Assembly: GCA_900756575.1 (NCBI GenBank)
Contig: CAAEKQ010000059.1
Coordinates: forward strand, 1-18,287
Reading direction: 5' to 3'
DNA length: 18,287 nt
Source of the DNA: an uncultured Oscillospiraceae bacterium
Lineage (GTDB): Bacteria; Bacillota; Clostridia; Oscillospirales; Oscillospiraceae
Under the pieces are notes generated by a model that saw nothing but the letters and a program-made list of their open reading frames with translations, did not search any database and was not told the origin of the DNA. Positions 1-8,255 of the stretch are shown here, piece by piece. Made by a program: the position numbers and the translations under genes. How positions within the stretch are numbered: position 1 is the stretch's first letter; every line of letters begins with the position of its first letter.

Positions 1-2
1 CA

Positions 3-362
3 GCCGAAAATGCCACCGCGGCTGCCGACGAGGATATTGTAGGATACGCCGATGCGGCTGTTCCGCCAAAGATGGGCGCCGGAAATTCCGCCATGGAGGC
101 TACCGCCCCGTCGGATCAGCTGATGATCGTTTGGAACGCCATGCAGCAGGACGGCGATGTGGGCAGCCTTTATCTGGTGGACACCACGGAAACAGTGCTG
201 TTTCAGCTGCTACCCAATGCGGAAATCGTAGCATTGTCCTCGGGGGATATCGTCTATAAGGTCAGCGCCAGCGATTATGCTTTGGTTGCCGATCAGCTGC
301 CCGCCGTGGAATCCATGGAAGCGGCAACGGAATCCGATGATATCTATCTGAGCCTGAACTAA
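3..362 (+). CDS. C-terminal part of an unrecognised protein
   Basis: The frame is open from the left edge of the window to a TAA at 360-362, so this is the last roughly 119 codons of a longer gene. The visible part begins with an Ala/Asp/Glu-rich stretch, has a Pro-Pro-Lys at about visible residues 22-24, and then a compact segment with alternating hydrophobic residues (for example LYLVDTTETVLFQLL and IVYKVSASDYALVADQL) that looks like a small beta-rich domain. There is no membrane segment or Cys motif in this part. An internal ATG at 72 is only a fallback start; the open frame upstream argues against it. I do not recognise the family. The acidic, low-complexity lead-in would fit an extracytoplasmic linker, but that is inference. 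It is followed directly by a rho-independent terminator. Confidence 0.7.
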   Translation, partial: AENATAAADEDIVGYADAAVPPKMGAGNSAMEATAPSDQLMIVWNAMQQDGDVGSLYLVDTTETVLFQLLPNAEIVALSSGDIVYKVSASDYALVADQLPAVESMEAATESDDIYLSLN

Positions 363-366
363 ACAG

Positions 367-410
367 AACACCGGTGGGCAAGATGAAAATTGCCTTCCGG
401 TGTTTTCGTT
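367..410 (+). terminator. rho-independent terminator of the left-edge gene
   Basis: Inverted repeat AACACCGG (367-374) with CCGGTGTT (397-404), extended inward by GGCAA/TTGCC around a short A-rich loop, followed by a short T-rich run (TTTTCGTT). It starts 5 bp after the TAA stop. Confidence 0.75.
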
Positions 411-452
411 CCGATAAAAAGAGCGTGCTGCATACTATCATGCAACACGCTC
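411..452 (-). terminator. rho-independent terminator of the nupOPQ unit
   Basis: On the minus strand GAGCGTG pairs with CACGCTC (421-427 with 446-452), with an inner TGCAT/ATGCA pairing, and is followed by TTTTT (complement of 416-420). It begins 5 bp past the minus-strand permease stop. It sits back to back with the plus-strand terminator, so the two convergent units are insulated. Confidence 0.85.
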
Positions 453-457
453 TCAGA

Positions 458-1375
458 TTATCTGCTGCCCTTGTCGTAGGGAACGCCCTCTGCCTTGGGC
501 GCTCTGGACTTCTTGGAGGTGAAGATCAGAATCACCATGGATGCGATAAAGGGCATCATATTGTAGATCTCCTTGCTCCAGTGGAACGTCGCCAGGAACG
601 TGGAATCCGCAATGTTGGCCAGCGCCTTAAACACCGCAAAGAACAGTGCCGCACCGGCGATTTGCAATGGCTTCCACTGACCGAAGATCATAACTGCCAG
701 GGCCAGGAAGCCCATGCCTGCAACGCCCACCTCGAAATTCCAGGAGGAAACGGAGGGGACAATATAGGCAAAGCCACCGATGCCGCCCAGCACGCCGGAA
801 ATCAGCACACCACACCAACGCATTTTATAGACGTTAATGCCCACGGAGTCTGCCGCCTGGGGATGCTCGCCGCAAGCGGAAAGCCGCAGACCGAACCGGG
901 TGCGATACAGCACCACATAGGCCGTAATCAGGATCACAATGCCGATGAAGAAGAACACATTCAGAGTCAGACCGCCAATATTGAAGGAGAAGGCGGAGTT
1001 ATCAAAGTCCACCTTGCCGGACTGGCTGCCGTTGAACCGCTTTGCCGCAACCAACGCCAGGGCCGTTGCCAGCAGGTTTAGTGCCGTACCGCCAATGGTC
1101 TGATCCGCTTTCAGGTTGACGGAAGCGAAAGCCAGCAGCGCCGCATAAATCGCGCCGGAAATGGCGGAACCGAGAATGCTCAGAGTCACCATGGCCCATG
1201 CGGGCAGATCGGCGGGGAGCATCCGGGTCATCAGGACGCCAACCAGGCCGCCAATGACCATAATACCTTCCAATGCGATGTTAATAATGCCGGACCGCTC
1301 GGAGAACATACCGCCCAGGGCCACCAGCATCAGCACCATCATGTACATGAGGGTGTATTTGAGAAGCAGCATCAT
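458..1375 (-). CDS. nupQ: nucleoside ABC transporter, permease subunit (NupQ-like)
   Basis: This is a 305-residue inner-membrane permease of the BPD_transp_2 family (the group with RbsC, LivH and YufQ/NupQ). It is almost entirely hydrophobic segments. It has the family-typical early stretch FSERSGIINIALEGIMVIGG and a later loop GMGFLALAVMIFGQWKPL. Its length matches the smaller of the two permeases in BMP-type nucleoside importers. Its ATG overlaps the stop of the larger permease as ATGA (1372-1375), so the two are translationally coupled. A GGAGG lies about 10 nt upstream, and a second in-frame ATG directly follows. It is the last gene of the unit and is followed by a strong terminator. The symbol is by analogy with Bacillus subtilis nupNOPQ (same gene order); the exact nucleoside taken up cannot be read from the sequence. 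Confidence 0.9.
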   Translation of the reverse strand: MMLLLKYTLMYMMVLMLVALGGMFSERSGIINIALEGIMVIGGLVGVLMTRMLPADLPAWAMVTLSILGSAISGAIYAALLAFASVNLKADQTIGGTALNLLATALALVAAKRFNGSQSGKVDFDNSAFSFNIGGLTLNVFFFIGIVILITAYVVLYRTRFGLRLSACGEHPQAADSVGINVYKMRWCGVLISGVLGGIGGFAYIVPSVSSWNFEVGVAGMGFLALAVMIFGQWKPLQIAGAALFFAVFKALANIADSTFLATFHWSKEIYNMMPFIASMVILIFTSKKSRAPKAEGVPYDKGSR

Positions 1376-2541
1376 TGTGCGTCATCCTCCTTTCCGGCAA
1401 TTTCATCCGGGGTTGGGGCATCGGAGCCCGGTACGGCCTTGACTTCCTTCCGCTGATGCATTTTCTTGGAGAACCAGTTCTTGAACAGCAGGGAGAAGGC
1501 GCACAGGTAGATGACCACGCCGGAAATCACGTCGGCAATCTCAGGCGGGAACACGTTGGTGTCCATAAAGCCGCCGCCGGTGGTGATATGGGAGATGAAC
1601 GTTGCGGAGAAAATCGTGCCGATGGGGTTGGAAGACGCCAGCAGGGCAACGGAAATACCGTCAAAGCCAATGCCGGGCAGGGCAGTGGAGTCCTGGGGGT
1701 TCCACTCGGCCACGCCGGACAGGTAATAGAGACCAGCGCCGAAACCGGCCAGAGCACCGGCGATCACCATGGACAGGATGATGTTCCGCTTTTCGTTGAT
1801 GCCGGCATAGCGGGCCGCATCCTTGTTGTGACCGCAGGCCTTGAGCTCATAGCCGAAGGTGGTCTTGTCGATGATGAACCAGATGAGAATCGCCACAAGA
1901 ATGGCCAGGAACACCGCAATGGTGGTGGACTTGTTACTGAACACGTTGCCCAGGCCCAGATCCGGAATCACCGCATCGGGGAAGTTGGCCCGCAGGCTGT
2001 AGGACTTGGTCTTGGTGGCGTCGTACATAATGCCGGTACCGCCGCCATAGATGATGGTGTTCACCGCATAAAGGCCAATCCAGTTGAACATGATGGCGGT
2101 GATGACCTCGTTGACGTTGAGATACGCCTTGAGAATACCGGGGATTGCGCCCCAGATTGCACCGAACAGGGCAGAGGCCAGCAGACACACCCACCAGGGC
2201 ATTTTCAGCACGATGGCAAAGAACAGCGCGCCAAAGGCACCCACGGTATACTGCCCGGCAGCGCCAATGTTGAACAGGCCGGTTTTGAAGGCAAAGCCAA
2301 CGGAAAGACCGGTCATAATCAGAGGAGCGATCTGGGCAATCTCACGGCCTACGCCGATGGGCCACATATAAAAGCCGCCCTTGAGAATCCGCAGGAAGCC
2401 GCCCTCCCACGCGCCCGAAGGATCCAGTGCCACCAGGAATAAGAAGCCTAATGCAAGGCCGATCACAATACACAGCAGGGACGAGAACACGGCCGATACA
2501 CCGCTGCGCTGCAAAAGAGGTGATTTTGCTTGTTTATTCAT
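1372..2541 (-). CDS. nupP: nucleoside ABC transporter, permease subunit (NupP-like)
   Basis: This 389-residue integral membrane protein is the larger BPD_transp_2 permease of a BMP-type nucleoside importer. A short basic cytoplasmic N-terminus precedes a first long hydrophobic helix (about residues 17-40). The family loop with EIAQIAPLIMTGLSVGFAFK and the motif GIGFDGISVALLASSNPIG are present. The C-terminal tail (about 30 residues) is polar and acidic. The start ATG shares one base with the TGA of the ATPase gene (TGATG), with AGGAGG 7 nt upstream, so translation is coupled. It would form the channel heterodimer with the NupQ-like subunit, powered by the double ATPase next door. The membrane role is firm; the substrate is inferred from the gene set. 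Confidence 0.9.
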   Translation of the reverse strand: MNKQAKSPLLQRSGVSAVFSSLLCIVIGLALGFLFLVALDPSGAWEGGFLRILKGGFYMWPIGVGREIAQIAPLIMTGLSVGFAFKTGLFNIGAAGQYTVGAFGALFFAIVLKMPWWVCLLASALFGAIWGAIPGILKAYLNVNEVITAIMFNWIGLYAVNTIIYGGGTGIMYDATKTKSYSLRANFPDAVIPDLGLGNVFSNKSTTIAVFLAILVAILIWFIIDKTTFGYELKACGHNKDAARYAGINEKRNIILSMVIAGALAGFGAGLYYLSGVAEWNPQDSTALPGIGFDGISVALLASSNPIGTIFSATFISHITTGGGFMDTNVFPPEIADVISGVVIYLCAFSLLFKNWFSKKMHQRKEVKAVPGSDAPTPDEIAGKEDDAQ

Positions 2542-4082
2542 CAGGACACCTCCTCAAATTTATGGCCGCGCTTTGCGCCGGACATATAAAGGCCCAGGGT
2601 CTGCACATCGGTGGTCTTGGGATTGAATTCGCCCACGATCTCGCCCTCATACATCACCAGGATTCGGTCAGAGAGATTCATAACCTCGTCCAGCTCCAGA
2701 GACACCAGTAGAACCGCCTTTCCGGCATCCCGCTGGGCTACCAGCTGACGGTGAATATTCTCAATGGCGCCCACATCCAGGCCGCGGGTGGGCTGAACCG
2801 CCACCAGCAGCTCAGGATTCTTGTCCAGCTCCCGGGCGATAATGGCCTTCTGCTGGTTGCCGCCGGACATGGAGCGGACGGTAGTCACGGCGCCCTGGCC
2901 GGAACGAACGTCGTATTCCTCGATCAGACGATTGGCGTATTCCCGCACGGCGTCCCGGCGGATTACCCCGTGATTCTGGAACTGAGGCTCCCAATAGCGC
3001 TGGAGCACCAGATTCTCCTCCAGCGTATAATCCAGCACCAGACCGTGCTTATGCCGATCCTCGGGGATATGGCTCATGCCGGTTTTGCTGCGGGTACGGA
3101 TGGGGGCAGAGGTGATATCATGGCCCATCAGGGTCACGGTGCCGGAAGTGGGCTTTTCGAGACCGGTAACAGCATAGACAAACTCCGTCTGGCCGTTGCC
3201 CTCGATGCCGGCAAGACAGACAATTTCGCCGCTGCGCACTTCCAGAGATGCGTTCTTCACCGCATCATTCTTGTGAATCTTGGAGGGAACCGTCAGGCCG
3301 TCCACCTTCAAAATCGCATCGCCGGGATGACTTGCCTCCTTGGAGACGGTGAGCTGCACATCGCGGCCAACCATCATCCGAGACAGCTCCTGCGCGTTGG
3401 TATCCTTGATCTCTACGGTGCCGGTGCACTTTCCCTTACGGAGAACGGTGCAGCGATCGGCTACCGCCATAATCTCAGCCAGCTTGTGGGTGATAAACAG
3501 AATGCTCTTGCCCTCACGGGTGAAGTTCCGCATGATCTCCATCAGCTCGTCGATCTCCTGAGGAGTAAGGACCGCAGTGGGCTCGTCAAAAATCAGAATC
3601 TCATTTTCCCGATAGAGCATCTTGAGGATCTCAACTCTCTGCTGCATACCAACGGAGATATCCTCGATCTTGGCATCGGGGTCCACCTTCAGGCCGTAGC
3701 GCTCCGACAGCTCTACCACCTTTTTTCTGGCTTCCTTGCGATTGATGAAGCCATGCTTACAGGGCTCGCAGCCCAGAATAATGTTGTCCAGAACGGTAAA
3801 GCATTCCACCAGCTTAAAATGCTGATGCACCATGCCGATATGCAGGGCCGTAGCGTCGTTGGGATTCTTGATCTCAACCACCTGGCCATCCTTTTTGATG
3901 GTGCCGGATTCCGGCTGATAAAGTCCGAAGAGAACGCTCATCAGGGTCGACTTGCCAGCGCCGTTTTCGCCCAAAAGCGCATGAACCTCTCCTTTTCTCA
4001 GCTGAAGAGTGATATTATCATTTGCCTTGATTCCCGGGAATTCCTTGGTGATGTTCAGCATTTCAATGACGTAATCGCTCAT
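2541..4082 (-). CDS. nupO: nucleoside ABC transporter, double ATPase subunit (NupO-like)
   Basis: This is a 513-residue cytoplasmic ATPase with two ABC domains in one chain, the RbsA/XylG/NupO arrangement. Domain 1 has Walker A GENGAGKST at residues 38-46, a signature reading ISVGMQQR and Walker B ILIFDEPTAVL. Domain 2 has a degenerate Walker A (GIEGNGQTE, no Lys-Ser/Thr), an intact MSGGNQQK signature and, in place of the Walker B DEP, VQPTRGLDVG. A non-catalytic second site is normal for this subfamily. The frame stays open upstream to 4229, but I chose ATG 4082: it has GAGGGAG about 9 nt upstream, the family N-terminus starts there, and the promoter -10 lies at 4117-4122, inside the longer version. 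It is the first gene of the nupOPQ transcript and overlaps nupP by one base. Confidence 0.93.
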   Translation of the reverse strand: MSDYVIEMLNITKEFPGIKANDNITLQLRKGEVHALLGENGAGKSTLMSVLFGLYQPESGTIKKDGQVVEIKNPNDATALHIGMVHQHFKLVECFTVLDNIILGCEPCKHGFINRKEARKKVVELSERYGLKVDPDAKIEDISVGMQQRVEILKMLYRENEILIFDEPTAVLTPQEIDELMEIMRNFTREGKSILFITHKLAEIMAVADRCTVLRKGKCTGTVEIKDTNAQELSRMMVGRDVQLTVSKEASHPGDAILKVDGLTVPSKIHKNDAVKNASLEVRSGEIVCLAGIEGNGQTEFVYAVTGLEKPTSGTVTLMGHDITSAPIRTRSKTGMSHIPEDRHKHGLVLDYTLEENLVLQRYWEPQFQNHGVIRRDAVREYANRLIEEYDVRSGQGAVTTVRSMSGGNQQKAIIARELDKNPELLVAVQPTRGLDVGAIENIHRQLVAQRDAGKAVLLVSLELDEVMNLSDRILVMYEGEIVGEFNPKTTDVQTLGLYMSGAKRGHKFEEVS

Positions 4083-4116
4083 CACATCATCTCCCTCGTT
4101 ATATAATGCAACTCTT

Positions 4117-4145
4117 ATTATATTGATTCTTGCGGCAAAATGCAA
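4117..4145 (-). promoter_or_regulatory. sigma-A promoter for nupOPQ
   Basis: On the minus strand: -35 TTGCAT (4140-4145), 17-bp spacer, -10 TATAAT (4117-4122). Expected transcription start is near 4110, giving a leader of about 28 nt before the NupO ATG, too short for a riboswitch. It lies downstream of the nupN terminator, so the ATPase and permeases can be expressed apart from the binding protein. Confidence 0.8.
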
Positions 4146-4209
4146 GGAAATCCTTTGGCTTTGTCCAGGTTTTATCCGCCATGAAACGACAATCCCCACA
4201 AAATCGCGT

Positions 4210-4245
4210 AAAAAAGTTCCCGCTGCCAAAACTCGGCAGCGGGAA
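4210..4245 (-). terminator. terminator between nupN and nupO
   Basis: A perfect 11-bp stem, TTCCCGCTGCC with GGCAGCGGGAA (4217-4227 and 4235-4245), a 7-nt loop, then one base and TTTTTT on the minus strand (4210-4215). It sits about 20 bp past the nupN stop. Confidence 0.9.
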
Positions 4246-4263
4246 ACATTCTTTCAAAGAAGA

Positions 4264-5436
4264 TTACTCGACAACAGTCAGCTTGCAGTGATCGCCAACG
4301 GCAGGATAATCGTCGATGGAATCGGAGATGGAAACCTCACCGGACTTAATTTTCTCAACTAGAGCGTTGTAATCGTCCACAGTAAAGTTCTTCATGCTCC
4401 AGGTATCGGTGGGCAGACCAACATAGTCGCCGTCAGTCAGGGACAGGGAGGACAGGGTGCCGCCGATGGTATCCCACTGACCGTTAAAGTAGGTATCCAG
4501 TGCGTTATAGGTAGCAGCGTACAGGCCCTTCATAGCAGAGGTGATGATGCAGGGATCAATGCTGGACTGGTCAACGTCAACACCAATGACCTTGCCCTCA
4601 TACTTGTTTGCAGCCTCAACAGCAGAGCCGTAGATGCCGCCGCCGCAAGAGAACACAACCTCAGTGCCCTCGGAGTACCAACCCTCCATCTTCGCGGTGA
4701 TAGCAGCATCAGCGTTGAACTGACCGCCGTAGGTGTACTTGATCTCAACGTCAACGCCCTTCTCATTGGCAGCGTCGTTGATGCCCTGGATGTAGCCGTA
4801 GCCGTAGCGCTGAACAGCGGGAACCGCCATGCCGCCCAGGTAGCCCAGCTTGGTGTAGCCTTCCATCACGGCTGCATAGCCTGCCAGATAGCCGGCCTGC
4901 TCCTCGTGGAAGACCATGGTGTGGGTATTCTTTGCCAGAGTGGTGTCGCCCAGATCGCTCTCGCCAACGTCAACAGCGATGAACTTTACGTCGGGATACA
5001 GATCCTGAGTCTGACCGATGGCCTCGCCAAACAGGTAGCCGGGCATTACGATAACGGTAGCGCCCTCGTTGACGGCCTGGGTGATGGAAGTCACACGAGC
5101 GTCGGTGGAGTCCTCGGTGGGCTTGTAGTAAGTGGTCTCGATGTTGTGCTCCTTGCCATAGGCAACCATAGCCTCATAGCAGGTCTGGTTAAAAGATTCA
5201 TCGTCAATGTTACCGACATCGGTAACCAGAGCGATTTTCTGCTCGCCGGTGACAGCCTCAGCAGTGGAACCTGCAGTCTCAGCAGCAGCGGAGCCAGCCT
5301 CTGCTGCAGGAGCAGTAGTCTCAGCGGCAGGTGCAGAACCGGATGCGGCAGCAGAGCTTGCCTTGTCGGAGCCACAGCCGGAGAGCATTGCCAGCATCAT
5401 GCCGGCGGCGAGAACAAGTGCAGTGATTCTCTTCAT
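4264..5436 (-). CDS. nupN: BMP-family nucleoside-binding lipoprotein (NupN/BmpA-like)
   Basis: This 390-residue lipoprotein is the external substrate receptor of the importer encoded just downstream. A short basic start and hydrophobic core lead to a lipobox LSGC, with Cys21 as the predicted lipidated residue. Residues about 22-67 are an Ala/Ser/Thr/Glu low-complexity tether. The BMP domain (PF02608, same family as PnrA, Med and BmpA) follows, opening with IALVTDVGNIDDESFNQ and including VVFSCGGGIYGSAVEAA. Members of this family bind purine and pyrimidine nucleosides. An upstream in-frame TTG at 5445 is possible, but ATG 5436 has GGAGG 9 nt away and gives a better signal peptide. It has its own promoter and is followed by a strong terminator, which would allow more binding protein than transporter. 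Which nucleosides it prefers is not visible. Confidence 0.93.
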   Translation of the reverse strand: MKRITALVLAAGMMLAMLSGCGSDKASSAAASGSAPAAETTAPAAEAGSAAAETAGSTAEAVTGEQKIALVTDVGNIDDESFNQTCYEAMVAYGKEHNIETTYYKPTEDSTDARVTSITQAVNEGATVIVMPGYLFGEAIGQTQDLYPDVKFIAVDVGESDLGDTTLAKNTHTMVFHEEQAGYLAGYAAVMEGYTKLGYLGGMAVPAVQRYGYGYIQGINDAANEKGVDVEIKYTYGGQFNADAAITAKMEGWYSEGTEVVFSCGGGIYGSAVEAANKYEGKVIGVDVDQSSIDPCIITSAMKGLYAATYNALDTYFNGQWDTIGGTLSSLSLTDGDYVGLPTDTWSMKNFTVDDYNALVEKIKSGEVSISDSIDDYPAVGDHCKLTVVE

Positions 5437-5483
5437 GTGATTCAACCTCCAATAATAATTGCGGCTATTTTTGTCGCCACCCT

Positions 5484-5512
5484 ATTTTGGCACAAACCAC
5501 ATAAAAAATCAA
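5484..5512 (-). promoter_or_regulatory. probable promoter of nupN
   Basis: On the minus strand: -35 TTGATT (5507-5512), 17-bp spacer, -10 CAAAAT (5484-5489). The -10 is imperfect. The leader would be about 40 nt. I saw no purine riboswitch core between it and the start codon. Confidence 0.55.
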
Positions 5513-5575
5513 CCGCTATTTTCATTTCTGATGATTTTTTTCAGCCAAAACGGAGTATTTTTATGAATTCTATGT

Positions 5576-5606
5576 AAAATGGCCCGGACTTTTCGTAAAG
5601 TCCGGG
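5576..5606 (-). terminator. terminator after cdd
   Basis: A perfect 10-bp stem, CCCGGACTTT with AAAGTCCGGG (5583-5592 and 5597-5606), with a 4-nt loop. On the minus strand it is followed by GCCATTTTACA, a weak T-run. It ends the vanW-like/cdd unit before the nupN promoter. Confidence 0.7.
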
Positions 5607-5621
5607 TCAGATTGGGTGAAC

Positions 5622-6035
5622 TCAGTCCTGCATATACTCTGCTGCCGAAAAGCTGTAAGGAAGTAAGTCCGTTAAAGTCAGGGTCTGAATCTCGCCGTTT
5701 GCTCCGCCCAAATAAACGGTAAAATCATCCCGGCAGAACTCCCGCATCACCTGGCGGCACACACCACAGGGCGGGAAAAATCCGGTGATCTCACCGTTTT
5801 TGCCGCCCACCACCGCAATGGCGGAGAAATCCCGAACGCCATCGTAAACCGCCTTGAAAAAAGCCGTCCGTTCGGCGCAAACCGTGGGGGTGTAGGATGC
5901 GTTTTCAATGTTGCAGCCCTGATACACCCGCCCGTCGGACGTGAGCAGTGCTGCACCAACCTGATAGCCGGAGTAGGGCACGTAGGCATGGCCCATGGCT
6001 TCCACCGCCAGTGCAACCAATTCTTCCTTTGTCAT
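5622..6035 (-). CDS. cdd: cytidine deaminase
   Basis: This 137-residue cytosolic enzyme hydrolytically deaminates cytidine and deoxycytidine to uridine and deoxyuridine, in pyrimidine salvage. The length is that of the small homotetrameric class. The zinc site is complete: TVCAE (Cys53, with Glu55 as proton shuttle) and PPCGVC (Cys90 and Cys93). The substrate-side segment NIENASYTPTVCAER (42-56) is also present. The ATG has AAAGGAG upstream at normal spacing. It starts only 14 bp after the VanW-family gene and is probably co-transcribed with it. The nucleoside importer genes follow on the same strand beyond a terminator, which suits a salvage role: imported cytidine would be fed to this enzyme. 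Confidence 0.96.
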   Translation of the reverse strand: MTKEELVALAVEAMGHAYVPYSGYQVGAALLTSDGRVYQGCNIENASYTPTVCAERTAFFKAVYDGVRDFSAIAVVGGKNGEITGFFPPCGVCRQVMREFCRDDFTVYLGGANGEIQTLTLTDLLPYSFSAAEYMQD

Positions 6036-6049
6036 GTTTTTGCTCCTTT

Positions 6050-8170
6050 CTAGCCGGTTCCGACCACAATCACCCGGTCACGCTTTTTATAGACGCTCTT
6101 GCCCAGATAATTGGTCTCCAGCAGGGTGCCGTCGCCGCTGTAAACATACTGATAGGCCTCATAGGTGTATCCGGTATAGGGATAGGTTTTTTCCTTGGTG
6201 GTACCGGAGGGCAGGGAACTGTCGTACTCCGTCACGGTGCTGTAGGGGGTGGTGGAGAGCTTGGAATAGTCCAAAACCACATAATTATCGTTGGTTTTCG
6301 TACCGTAAATGGAGATATTCACGTAGCCGCCGGAGACCCATGCATCCACCCGGATGGGATAGTCGGTATTGTTCCGGAAGCAGAAGTCCTGGGACCCCCA
6401 ATAGACCGTGGCGTCCAGCCCGCCGTTTACATAGGTTACAAAGAACGTATGGGGTGCGCGCTCGGTGATCTCCAGATCGGCATACAGCGCCGCATCATAG
6501 ACCGTAGAGGCCACCTGGCAGATACCGCCGCCGGTTTCCTCCACGGAATCGCTTCCCACATAGACCGTTGCTTTCTGATAGCCCTTGGCCGCCGTCCGTT
6601 CGCCCACCACGCCGTTAAACGAGAAGGTTTCGCCGGAGTTGATGACCGTTCCGTTGATGGCGCTACAGGCCAGCTTCAGATTAGCGGTTCGGCCGCTGTT
6701 GGCCGTATGGGGAGAGGAAAACGTGGAAAGCTGATCCCGGAACAGTACCGCACGAATTTCATCGGCGGTTTTCTCCGGGGGCACAGCGGTCATGGCGATG
6801 CTGACAGTGTCGCCCCAGCCGGTGTTCATGATATCCGCCACGGCAGCGTCCCAATCCAGAGTATAGCCGTCATAGCCCTCCTGAACATCACCGCCGGCAT
6901 AGTAGGGCTCTGTTGGATCACAGGCCAGCTCATGATAAGCATCGGTGATATCCACGTCAGTGGGCAGCACCTCGGTCATCTCCTGGGATACGGTGCCATA
7001 GTCGCCGGATTCCACTTGCTGCTTCGCCGCATCATAGAGCGCGCCGGGGTCCAGGGTATAGCCCGGGGTGCCCATGGTGACTTCGATGGTATGGTTCTCG
7101 GAATCCGCCGTCACCTGGGGCTCAACCGGCTCGGAGCCGTAGTCCTGAGCGCACTGATTGGCCAGCCGCCGAACTGCCCCTGTGTCGATTTCCACTTTAT
7201 CGTAATCCAGGGTAATGTCGGAAAAATCCAGACTGGCAAAAGCGTTGTCAACCGCCTTGGTAATGGTGTCCGCCTCCACGATTCTGCCGGGGGTGCCCAG
7301 GGTCAGAGTGACGGTATGCGTTTCCTCGTCATAGTCGGCGGTGGTGTCCGTGGCGGCGATATAGGTCTCGTCGGAGATTTCCTTCGCCTTTTTCTCAATA
7401 TCCTCCTGGCTGTAGACCAGCTCGGTTTCCGCCGTCAGCCGATATTCCGTGGATTTGGCGCTGCGATAAGCCCGGTACATGCCATAGGCGGTGGTATCGC
7501 TGCGCAGATAGCGGTAGGCCCGATCCACCACCGCATTGGCGTTCAGAGTCACGCCTTCCTGCTGGGGATTAAACGTATAGGTGCCGTCGGGCAGGATCAC
7601 CTTGACGGAGTTGGATGGGGAGCTAAGCGCTTCCTCAATGGCTTCCTTGGCCTCGTCCTTGGTCATGCCGCCCAGATTGATGCCCGCGCAGTAGACGTTG
7701 GGCATGATTTTATCGTAGCTCTCATAGGGTTTGATGACAAAATAGACATAGCTGATGCCGCCTATCAAGGAAAGCGCCAGTACCACAAACAGGCTGGTCA
7801 GGGCAATGAACAGCTTATTCTTCTTTTTCCTGGGCTTGGGCGGTTCCTCGTCTGTGGTCTCCTCCGGCTCGTCCGTGGTCGGGGGGAAAGGCGGGGGAGA
7901 GGCGGGTGCTTCCGATTCGTCTATTTCTTCCGGGTGATCTGTTTCCTCGGGTTCATCAGATTCCGCCGGTGCTTCGGAAGCGGATTCCGTGGGTTCTGGT
8001 TCTTCTGTATGTTCAAGCGGTGCCTGTTCCGGCAGCGGCGCATGGTTCGCCTCCGAATCGGGTACGCCGGACTCCGGATCTACCGGCTGTTCTGGCTCCA
8101 GATGCACCTGGGGCACATAGCCCCGGGACTCCTCCGGCGTCTCCTGCGTCGGATCGTGCTCCAGTGACAT
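6050..8170 (-). CDS. membrane-anchored VanW-family protein with tandem PG-binding-like repeats
   Basis: This 706-residue protein has a type II membrane layout. Residues 1-115 are a Pro/Glu-rich, acidic, cytoplasmic low-complexity tail ending in a basic patch (RKKKNK). One transmembrane helix lies at about 119-145. The rest is extracellular: two related segments (about 220-330 and 340-405) resembling PG_binding_4, which share a TLGTPGR/TMGTPGY-like turn; the VanW domain at about 478-610 (GETFSFNGVVGERTAAKGY, ETGGGICQVASTVYDAAL); and a C-terminal beta segment resembling part of a G5 domain. VanW was named from a vancomycin cluster but is widespread in Clostridia as a wall protein of uncertain function. 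The frame extends to 8206, but ATG 8170 has AAAGGAG at good spacing. It heads a unit with cdd. A resistance role is not supported here. Confidence 0.88.
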   Translation of the reverse strand: MSLEHDPTQETPEESRGYVPQVHLEPEQPVDPESGVPDSEANHAPLPEQAPLEHTEEPEPTESASEAPAESDEPEETDHPEEIDESEAPASPPPFPPTTDEPEETTDEEPPKPRKKKNKLFIALTSLFVVLALSLIGGISYVYFVIKPYESYDKIMPNVYCAGINLGGMTKDEAKEAIEEALSSPSNSVKVILPDGTYTFNPQQEGVTLNANAVVDRAYRYLRSDTTAYGMYRAYRSAKSTEYRLTAETELVYSQEDIEKKAKEISDETYIAATDTTADYDEETHTVTLTLGTPGRIVEADTITKAVDNAFASLDFSDITLDYDKVEIDTGAVRRLANQCAQDYGSEPVEPQVTADSENHTIEVTMGTPGYTLDPGALYDAAKQQVESGDYGTVSQEMTEVLPTDVDITDAYHELACDPTEPYYAGGDVQEGYDGYTLDWDAAVADIMNTGWGDTVSIAMTAVPPEKTADEIRAVLFRDQLSTFSSPHTANSGRTANLKLACSAINGTVINSGETFSFNGVVGERTAAKGYQKATVYVGSDSVEETGGGICQVASTVYDAALYADLEITERAPHTFFVTYVNGGLDATVYWGSQDFCFRNNTDYPIRVDAWVSGGYVNISIYGTKTNDNYVVLDYSKLSTTPYSTVTEYDSSLPSGTTKEKTYPYTGYTYEAYQYVYSGDGTLLETNYLGKSVYKKRDRVIVVGTG

Positions 8171-8226
8171 AGGCTTCTCCTTTCCATTGGAACGTATCGG
8201 GTACATTTTCCAAATACTTAAGCTTC

Positions 8227-8255
8227 ATTATACAAAAAACGACCTGTTATTGCAA
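8227..8255 (-). promoter_or_regulatory. sigma-A promoter of the VanW-family gene and cdd
   Basis: On the minus strand: -35 TTGCAA (8250-8255), 17-bp spacer, perfect -10 TATAAT (8227-8232). Transcription would start near 8220, giving a leader of about 50 nt before the ATG at 8170. Confidence 0.8.

Noticed and set aside
4083..5483. Purine riboswitch controlling the nucleoside transporter
   Set aside because: The leaders of nupN (about 40 nt) and nupO (about 28 nt) are too short, and no purine aptamer core was seen.
5948..8167. A 739-codon open frame on the plus strand opposite the VanW-family gene
   Set aside because: It is antisense to a gene with clear domains, a promoter and a ribosome site. 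Its translation is Gly/His/Ile-rich with no domain, as expected from the complement of GC-rich coding DNA.
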